Below, in pieces: positions 51,601 through 59,000 of a stretch of DNA of 64,000 nucleotides. This stretch comes from Endoryza sp044226045. Lineage in GTDB: Bacteria > Bacteroidota > Bacteroidia > Chitinophagales > Chitinophagaceae. The notes under the pieces were generated by a model that was not told where the DNA came from, did no database searches, and saw nothing but the letters and a program-made list of their open reading frames with translations. The stretch covers positions 62,001 through 126,000 of the forward strand of contig JBGAHR010000001.1 of the NCBI GenBank assembly GCA_044226045.1. The letters are read 5' to 3'. Every line of letters starts with the position of its first letter. The stretch's first letter is position 1. The position numbers and the translations under genes are program-made.

Positions 51601-53034
51601 AAAAGGGGGGATGGCCAAACAGATGATGGAGAGTTTTACGTGTACGATGGAGCTGAGCAACGTGTAAGAAAAGTTCAGCAATTATGGCAACAGGGAGGCG
51701 CTAAACGACTTGTTGATAAAATCTATATAGGTAATTATGAAGAGAAAAAGATCGTCACCATAAGTTCATCCGGAGGCGAAAATATTGAACTGCTCAGTCA
51801 CAGCATCCGGGTAATGGATGGAGACAATTGTATTGCCATCCTGAATTATTGGACAAAAGATGATAAGGCAGCAGAGACCGACCGGACCGGTCAGTGGCAG
51901 TTTCGGTACCAGTTTGATAACCTGATCGGATCCGTTAGTGTGGAACTGGATGAGACCGGGGGGTTATTGAGTTATGAGGAATATTTTCCGTACGGTGGCA
52001 CATCGATCATTGCCGGTTTGAAACAGGTTGATGTATCAGAAAAAGTCTATCGTTATTCGGGGAAAGAGTGTGATGATTTCACCGGCATGTATTACTATGG
52101 AAGGCGTTATTATATTCCCTGGATGGGGCGTTGGAGCAGCCCAGACCCCGCCGGTACAATTGATGGGTTAAACAGGTATGCATTCGTAGGCGGCAATCCT
52201 GTTACGTATTACGACGAAGCGGGATTGAAGAAGCGGACACATGAGGACCTTGAGCCAGAAATATATGAAGGTGGTGAGGGTTGGGGTTCAAGGATTCCCA
52301 AAGCAACTAAAACTACCAAGCAGATTACAAATCCAACGGGGCATCGGGAGGATTTTGGCCTCGAATTGATTGCGGCGCCCGCAAAGACAAAAAATAAAAC
52401 CAGTTGGGGCAAATACTACAGGATGATAATGGAAGGAATGGACGAACTCATTTCTACTTCTTTTACCAGGGAGTTCGTGGCTGGGGCGTTGAGTAACACG
52501 CTCTCCAAACAGCAGCAAAGCAATTTTGTGGCAATGATCAACGATATTTCATCGATTCGTTTTCCCACAAAATGGTCTGGGTTTGCCTCTACCACTGCGA
52601 TGACCAGCGATAAGCGTATGCAACATCCCAGCGTTGGAATCTGGAGAAAAAAGCAGGTGAAAGGCAGCTTGGATCCGCATTATCATTACGATTTGGATCG
52701 AAAGGAGCAAGTTTTACTGACGCTGCAGGCAGGTCTTAAAGCAGGTCATTCAGCCGAGCAGATAAAGACAGATATGATTATCACGGCCGTCACTTACACC
52801 CTTAACCTTTTTACAGCACCTGCTCTGGCAAAAGATCAGCATCCGGAGGTCACAAATAACAAAGTACTGGAGGAGCAAACGGATGCCAGAGAATTTCTTA
52901 AGGGCATTGCGATTTCTTTAGGTGCCAAAATCGAAACGGGGTCTACAGATGCCAAACGAGCCTGGGGCTCAGAGGCAGATCGAAGAAAAAGGTATCTAAA
53001 GAGAACAGTCAGCCAATCTCGAATCATCGTTTAA
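45658..53034 (+). CDS. Tc toxin TcB-TcC fusion protein
   Basis: A 2458-residue fusion of the cocoon-forming B and C subunits of a toxin complex. SpvB-type N-terminus: residues 15-110 with PKGGGAISNIGQSFQPDLFSG and SLDYSTSSGNSEFGLGISMPV. FG-GAP/propeller-type Asp-rich repeats at residues ~454-620 (DLDANGELELV, DLTGDGREDLL, DIDGSGTADII). midN-type region at ~700-790 (RIEYSSSVKFALEDKKAGRPW, FRYHDGYYNPIEKEFAGFGFVE). midC and RHS/YD repeats then continue to ~2080. The RHS-associated core spans ~2083-2190 and carries the autoprotease-type sequence SPDPAGTIDGLNRYAFVGGNP, ending DEAGL. Residues 2191-2458 are a hypervariable C-terminus that should be the cargo released into the cocoon. No signal peptide. 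The TcA gene follows 11 bases later. TcB and TcC are often separate genes; here they are one frame. Confidence 0.93.
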   Translation: MTNSSKEDLSPSISVKEIKLPKGGGAISNIGQSFQPDLFSGTGTYSIPFPITAARGLEPVVSLDYSTSSGNSEFGLGISMPVSSFSRETDKGIPRYDGNDLFTSSDFGRLVIALSNDNTRDSTVMKIGETNYTVTRYLPRLESVFSKIEFWVNDDSGESHWEVFSADNVKSTYGTTDNSRIFNPENKHQIFQWLIDNSTDSKGDEIVYTYKAENDENVPPFIKSADRPFSANRYLHKIQYGKIQSEIGFAFEVIFDYGEYDTSNPANAYKPVREWLCRQDAFSSFKSGFEIRTNRLCRQILLFHCFEKELGNPFLVKQATLVHQQNQQYGSVSLDSLSMLLSVTLTGHRKNEDGTIESAGWPAVLLSYTQFSVKEDPSFQQLKMGNGTIPGYINESEYLPVDLHAEGLPGLLYAGADSTFYLSPLGNGEFSKPESFSSFPVNRDVQDGGASITDLDANGELELVVQKGSINGFYQWAGKGWNSFLPFERYPVDLSNPFLESTDLTGDGREDLLQVGKNEAQFYSSNGKKGYSSCSIVPNSTGVPALMDSYPGELIGFADVFGDGLSHRIRLTAGSLEVWPCLGYGKFGKKISISQSPKVTGDFDKSRIYFADIDGSGTADIIYAYSDRIEIFFNLSGNSFSDPFVLKLPESMGLLDKISFLDIYGTGTVSLLYSKMKQVPVHYCYNFVSSEGVEVSPKPYLLTEVNSNTGMITRIEYSSSVKFALEDKKAGRPWITKMRFPVQVVAKLTIEDLVSQNRSVVRFRYHDGYYNPIEKEFAGFGFVETWDSDEETQDLSSAPTVYTKSWQFTGGYELYNKIIDQYKKEYYKGDRHELDFPGCEFENVDWNNQEEARQAYYALKGWVMRTEVYGQDNSPDSINPYTVVQSNRTVVMVQPPANKKPAVFRVDSNQAINYQYERNPEDPRIQQEFTVEVDPQSGKIVKSCSVYLPRRSDILRVVRSTASRNRFAHSSGSDAFFRNGVPIETWQFEVSGWVLPESGYFSRKDIEPVAKAMDQPLLYGTVTIPPGIQAQTLVWNQYFFWNELQTSYAPLGEITARCLLHHSEEAAFSIISVENGALPHLSDEMAEKMGGYMVPVKVPQTEKEKYYWNRGLVQYYHLKDNPWAFFLPAYASNDFAESSSPLCCRADIEYDGYYLGIIKTSQLIDKQQDGKNLENWVKARIDYNNMQPCETTDKNDKKSQVLFDALGQVVVSSVFGNEEGKPAGGMALYPINKVYQYPKDITKEGLLLDPLNYVKGACTFFFYDLFSFSKTGTPVYYLQLERQSFYSQDPTGQDALTRTVIQYEDGFGRNIETKATVQTTGDGKMQWLVSGKTIYNSKGKPYKQYLPYFSDNGNYEVQKEEGNPTVLHYDALLRLIRTDTPKGFFTRTEISAWEVVEFDEDDTVLDSVFYTEFMNKYPVDPTPEQKEEWEALQKAAVFYNTPEKQVLDNLGNAAFSIACNLGNVLSSQFETINGVTKVLSMEIYNQLINQGYLLESKEKPVGTWITPKFQPYEPGFKITLTGEVEKYSLEVCTLLRQHCLTTQINCDITGRVVRSVDPKLYFINQQEKQSYFSVQNTYFMGSSNPAIVDSPDSGSQVHVNNIFDKLFWSWSARNFCQMIGYDRLQRNSALFVKKIEDDSNPTSTDGFNLVEVITYGESQPDASLYNLNGAIYETKDLAGKLQYKSYSLTGNIISSTRWVASKYTEAIDWKQPVSLGDPYLSLFSYNAMGLLQKTIYPDGSESRCSYNHGGLLKAVSVKPSGKTDQPMIKDILYYPNIEKETVSYGNGVTVQNNYELLTQRLKTILTKRKGSNRASGSESNIVQQIRYTYDPVGNVTNVFDDSAEHVFNANQSVLPESKYEYDALYRLIYAKGRQHPGILADTDPGGPFKQAFFTQLPCVNDSCKLQLFEENYNYDDAGNLLAKNHSSLSANWTFETPVDKASNRLTGIPYDLSGNQKSITKGSTAELTYNCCENLVRYITVKRGDGQTDDGEFYVYDGAEQRVRKVQQLWQQGGAKRLVDKIYIGNYEEKKIVTISSSGGENIELLSHSIRVMDGDNCIAILNYWTKDDKAAETDRTGQWQFRYQFDNLIGSVSVELDETGGLLSYEEYFPYGGTSIIAGLKQVDVSEKVYRYSGKECDDFTGMYYYGRRYYIPWMGRWSSPDPAGTIDGLNRYAFVGGNPVTYYDEAGLKKRTHEDLEPEIYEGGEGWGSRIPKATKTTKQITNPTGHREDFGLELIAAPAKTKNKTSWGKYYRMIMEGMDELISTSFTREFVAGALSNTLSKQQQSNFVAMINDISSIRFPTKWSGFASTTAMTSDKRMQHPSVGIWRKKQVKGSLDPHYHYDLDRKEQVLLTLQAGLKAGHSAEQIKTDMIITAVTYTLNLFTAPALAKDQHPEVTNNKVLEEQTDAREFLKGIAISLGAKIETGSTDAKRAWGSEADRRKRYLKRTVSQSRIIV
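52228..53034 (+). other. Hypervariable C-terminal cargo of the TcB-TcC protein
   Basis: The 268 residues after the predicted cleavage point (DEAGL, Leu2190), start KKRTHEDLEPEIYEGG. This is where Tc proteins carry their toxic effector. It has a Gly/Lys/Thr-rich first part, a helical middle (KTSWGKYYRMIMEGMDELI), a segment with several His (DPHYHYDLDRKEQ), a hydrophobic stretch (IITAVTYTLNLFTAPALA) and a basic end (EADRRKRYLKRTVSQSRI). I recognise none of the familiar effector motifs (ADP-ribosyltransferase, nuclease HNH, glucosyltransferase, deamidase). The activity is unknown. Confidence 0.75.
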
Positions 53035-53045
53035 AATAGTATTTT

Positions 53046-56000
53046 ATGAATAGTTTGAAAGATTTTCAGTTGGAGCCAGCTCTTTTGCAGTTTATGGAAA
53101 GACATCCAACTGTCGACATCAGCTCCATTAATTTTTTCGATAGCACGGCCGTTAAAGCAGCCGGCATATCACTGGATAGTGGCGACCAATTGGAAAAGGT
53201 AAAATCCCTTCAAAGGGTTTTGAGGGTTAGCCAGGATATGCAGGAAGCAGGGCTGTTGTTGAGTCACGGGTATGATTCCTCGCGAAAAATCACCTCTGTT
53301 GCCCGATCCAGGTTTGTGAGCGAAATGGCTGCTGCGCTGCCAGGAGGAAAAGCCCGGGCAAAAAAAATATATATTAATGCAGAATTGGTAACATCAAGAG
53401 TAAGCCATGCCTGGGCACATGTTAACCATATGCGGAAATCTCCGCATTTACAACAGGTAAAAGCGATGGGAATGACTGGAGACATGGACTTGGGTCTTAA
53501 AGACATTCCAAGCTATCAGGATCTTTTCGGCTCACTCAATTTTTGTGATTGCCCGGATTGCCAGTCGATACTTGGACCGGCGGCTTATCTGACCGATTTG
53601 CAAAGACTAATAGAAAAAGCAGTCACTGTTCCAAATAATCTGGAGAACTCTTCCCGTTCTTTTAATGCCCGGAGGCCAGGCATTTCAACGCTGAAACTCA
53701 CCTGCGCTAATACCAATAACCTGATCCCTTATTTGCAGATCGTCAATGAGATTTTGCAGAAGAATCTCGAGAATCAGCTCAAGGAGCCGGATATCGTGAA
53801 ACGACTGGATCAATTGTATTATCCCTTCAATCTGCCCTTTAATTTTCCTTTGTCGCAGATCAGGCTTTACTTAGGGCAAAGTGGCAACAACCTGGCAGAT
53901 GTTTATAAGGTATATAAAAAGTCGGGCGACTGGTCAACTGCCATTGCAGCGGAAACCTTGAAGCTTTCCCCAACTGAATGGGGCAATTTAAAAGAGCAGG
54001 ACCCTACTAAATTGCCGGAGATCTTGTCAAAGAATTTTGATCTGACAATCACAGAAGGCGATTTGGCAGGGTTGCAAAAGGTAGATCTGTTTTTGTCGCA
54101 GACCGGCATCTTGCTCACTGAATTGACTGATCTGTTAACACAAGGTCTGAGCCCGGAAGAAATATTTTCAGTATCGGGTACATACAAGGCAACAGAAACC
54201 GAAGACGTATTTACTTTGGTTCAGAAAGGAAATAATGTGAAAGCTACCGGAGTGTACGGAGGCAGTCCGGTTACGGTCAGCCTTGTTCTAAAGCATACTG
54301 TAGCCGAAGGAAGTTGGATTGCCGGAGCAAAATCGGGTTATTGTCTGTTCAGATTTGACCCTGATGCAAAATTATTTAAGTCCTATTGGAATGATAAGAT
54401 GGGTGATCCGTGGAAGCCGGAAACAATCAGCGCCAATCGGGAGGCGAATTCAAAATCAACGGTTGGTATTATTCCTCACCAGTTGTTTATTAACTATAAG
54501 CTGGCAACCAATAAATACTTGCATCTGGAGGGAGAGGACGGAATGACGGGCGATTTAACCTCGGAAATCGCCGGATTAGATATATCGTCACTTGACTGCG
54601 TGAACCGTTTCATGCGACTTTCAAATAAGCTGGGTTGGTCTTATGCAGAACTGGATTGGCTGCTGCTTTCGGTGCAGAAAGTAAGAAAAGATATCACTGA
54701 ATCGACACTGCTTGATCTGGCCGAGGCAAAGCAATTGCAAGCCAATCATGGATTGCCCTTTGATCTGATGGTTACACTCTGGTTCGACATCAAGACTACC
54801 GGTGTGGGAACAGGTCAGTTTTCAGCTGCTCCATTTGATACTATATTTAATGGGCCCGGTAGCCGTCGGTTAGAAGCAGGAGGCCCTTATCACCCGAAAT
54901 ATACTGATGGAGATTTTATTAATCCATTATATCAGTCGGATGTAATTGACTGGAATCTGAAAGCCAGAGATCAGGGAAGTGATAAGGGGTACGCTATCGT
55001 TTCGGCTATTCCGGTATCGGCCAGTGCACTGCGATTGATGGCTGAGAAAGTACTTGGATTAACAGAGAAGGTGCCGCTAACTGTTAAGAACCTATCGGCT
55101 TTGTACAGGCATAGTATGTTTGCCAGGTGGCTTACAATTGTTCCGGAAGAGTATGTGGCCATTCTGCAAATGCTGGGCATTACAGACAATGGCTCTTCAA
55201 AACTGGCAGAGGTGTTAACCCCCTCGCAGGTAAAATCCATAATCGGTACAGTAAACTGGATTCGGGAATCGAATCTTAACGGATTGCTGTTGAGATATTG
55301 TTGCAAGGGTATTTCCAGCCCGTTTGTTTCTCCGGGATATGATGTAAACAGATTCATCGATTTGCTTCAAGCCATTAATAAATCTGTAACACCGCTGTTG
55401 GTCGGTGCGGGTTCTTTAAGAGGTGAGGGTTTAATGGAATCCAAAGCCGGGGAATTAATGAGCTGGCTGCTGACGGAAGCTTACCTACTTTCGTCGGGCC
55501 TGGTTTCAACCAAAAAAGAACTGACAGCAGACAAGATAACACTTGATTTATCTGAGCCGCAGAAAACAAATGTTGTTCGGGTGTTGTCAGAAGCAAGAAA
55601 TAAACAACAATCCGCATTTGCTGAAAGCCTTTCGTCGTTTCTTTCCTCCACAGTTACTACAACATCCGCTGTCACGCGTCTGGCAGGGGTAATCTATGCC
55701 GACGCCGATTTCCTGGAGTATTTTTTGATGCCGGTATTGTTTGCGGTACCCTCCGTTGAAGTGATAGATGCCAAAACTTCTAATCTTGATAAGACTAAAG
55801 TGATAGCTGCCTTCAAGCTGAATAATATTGTTCTCTCCGGAGAGGTAACCATTACCGGCGATGAAACTTCCGGATGGACCATTAAGGAACAGATTTCTGT
55901 CGACCCGCTCCAGACGGTTGATTATTTCGCCTACATGCAGCCAGACAAGCGTTCCATATATTTTTACCGCAGATCGTCGTTGCAAAGCACTGGGCCGTCA

Positions 56001-59000
56001 TTCCCGTTTGTTCTTCAATATACAACAGCCTGCGCCCGGCTGTTGCTGTTATATACTTCTTTGGCAGTGGAAGATAATACAATTGAAAGCATTAGGGCAA
56101 ACCGCGACGGGTTCAATCAGGTTTTTAGCCTTAACAATGGTGACCTGGAGTTCCCTATTTCGAATGCGGAATGGCTGTTCAGGTTGATTCAATACAAAAA
56201 AAGGTTTCAGGATAATACGAATCAAATAGAAACGCTCTTCAACTCAAAGGAAAACGATCAGGAAAAGGCCATCGATAAACTGGCTGATATAACCAGTTGG
56301 GAGAAAAATCAACTGAGGTTTGTTTTGAAAGATCTTTCCCTGGATAGTTGTGGCAACATTCAAAGTTTTCAAAGCCTTGTAGATGTTTTTGACTGTGTGG
56401 GATCATTCCAGTCCGACGTTCAGTTTGGAGCTGATATTAGCCGTTTAGCGCTTTCTTACACTCAAAACCCCGATAACACAATTGACCCTGGAATAATGGC
56501 GGAAACGCTACTCCAGAATCTCAAACCATCGATGTCTCAATCGGAATGGGAAGTAACCTGGGATCAGCTTGATGGAAATGTGAATGAGTTGAAACGGGAT
56601 GGCTTATTGCCGCTGGCTGTTCATGAAACGGGTAAGTTGGTTACCAATATCAGGAATGCAGAAGATTTGTACGAATGGCTGCTGATTGATGTGAAGAGAT
56701 CGGGTAAAGAGAGCATCTCTTATGTTAAGGAAGCACTCAATGCGGCTCAATTGTATATCCAGCGTTGCATGATGAATCTTGAGGAAGGGGTGAACCTGAA
56801 AAAGGAAGATCTGCCGGAAACATATTGGGACTGGATGATGAGTTTTCAAACATGGGTGGCGAACAGACAGGTTTTCTTATATCCGGAGAACTTCGTGGAG
56901 CCCGGTATAAGAAAGTCCAAAACGGATCTGTTTGTTACGCTGGAGAATGAGTTGAGTCAGTCGAATATAACGGACGAAACAGTAGAAACAGCCTTTACAA
57001 AGTACATGGACAGCTTTCACGACGTAGCCAGCCTTAAATACGTCGATGCTTACCATTGTGTAAAGGAGAATGAAGTCGGCAATGAAGAGAATGTATTGTT
57101 TCTTTTCGCCCGTACCAAAACGGTTCCCTACCAATACTATTATATTACGCGAACCAATGAAAAGTTGTGGTCTCAGTGGAACAAGATCAATATACCTATT
57201 AATGCGGATAATATAACCGGGTTGTATGCATTTAACAAGCTGTATATTTTCTGGACGGAGATTACCGGCTATCAGGAGTCAACATCAACCAATGATAAGG
57301 TTAACATTTCCAAGTTAGACATCTACTGCTCTTATTATGATTTTAGCGGCAACTGGAAACAACCTCAAACCATCTTATCGGATCAAACGATCAGGATAGA
57401 GTTTGAAAAGCCTATGGAAAATGGATTCGTAAATCCCTTCGGGGAGGGTACCTTCAATACCGAACAGCCCTACTTTCATCGGTTGATGGTATTGCCCGTT
57501 TCCCGGAAAAATATTCTCCAGGAGGAATGGGTTACAGGCATGCAGGAAAAGATGGTGGTATTCTTTGGCCCGATGGTAAATATTGCCAAGGTTCCCAAAG
57601 ACAAATCTCAAAAAATTGATGAAGGAGTTCCTAAGCTTGTAGTCGACTACGAAAAGATGATGATTGATGAATACAAGCGAATCATTGCCATCCAGACAGA
57701 AATTGACCAATATTGGCCATTGTTTTCACCTGTCGTTGTCAATTCGGATCTTTCACATGATTTCCTGCTGAACTCAACCGAGGATTTTTTGATTGTCAAT
57801 GATCGCGTGGGAATCCAGTCGGCCAGTTTTTGCCCCAAGGAACTTACTTACACTAAAGAGAACAATATTTTTAACAAGCTGGTGTACAGGAATGTGGTTA
57901 ATACGATTTATACAAACTATTCGATGGGGGAAGGGGCAGAAATGGCAGGGGAAGGAACAGATGTGAGTTTGTTGGAGGATATCTCGCTGTTTCAATCAGG
58001 CATTATTCCTGTTCACAACCAGCCCGGAATGTTCTTGTTCGAGAATAATGAGGAGGTGTTTCTTTTTCAACGGGAAGCATATGCGAATATCAATCAGGTT
58101 TTAGAGGTGAGCGTTTTAAATTCTAATGTTGAGCACAAAGTAACCACCTTCTGTTACAATCCCGGCAAATTTCCAAATCTGGTTGGTGATTTTGTGGCTG
58201 AGCGAATAAGTACGGGTGCTTTTACCGATCTCAGCCGAAGGCTGTTTGTGGGTGGTTTGGATCGATTGCTGGATCTTTCTGCGCAACAGATACCAACTTC
58301 GACAGATAGTTTATTTGGCAACCTTAACCCATCGTCAGTAGTGATTCCCCCTAAATTAGGGTTGGGCAATCAGGTAGACTTTGATGGTTGCTACGGAAAC
58401 TATTATTGGGAATTGTTCTTTTTTGCACCCATGCTGGTAGCTCAACGGTTGGGCAATAACCAACGGTTTCGGGAAGCGGAAGATTGGTATCAGTTTATTT
58501 TTGATCCCACCTTGCATGTAGAAAAGGTAACTGCTGAATCTTTTGAAGGTATCCTGTTGGGGCCGGGGAAGGCGAAATTCATTTTTGATTTGTGTATAGA
58601 GAAGAAATTGTTAACAGCTGATGGCGAAGTAACGGAAGCCGGGAAAAAGGCAACGCCTGCTGAGCTGAAGGAGCTTTTGAAAAACGAAACTGTACCCATA
58701 ACTGACCAGGTTGCCACCCTGGTGTGGGCGGTGCTGCAGAATTATTATTTACCGAAGCCCGGAACTACCCACTATTGGAGATTTGAAAAATTTCGGGAGG
58801 AGCAGTTGCAAGCCCTTTGGAGCCTGTTAACTGATTCTGAGGAAATCAGGGTATATGATAATGATCCGTTCAATCCTCACGCAATCGCCAGGCTTCGCCC
58901 GGGCGCTTATCAGAAATCGGTGGTGATGAAATACATTGAAAACCTCACCAGTTGGGGTGATCAGGATTTTCGCCGGTACACCTGGGAGTCGATCAATTCT

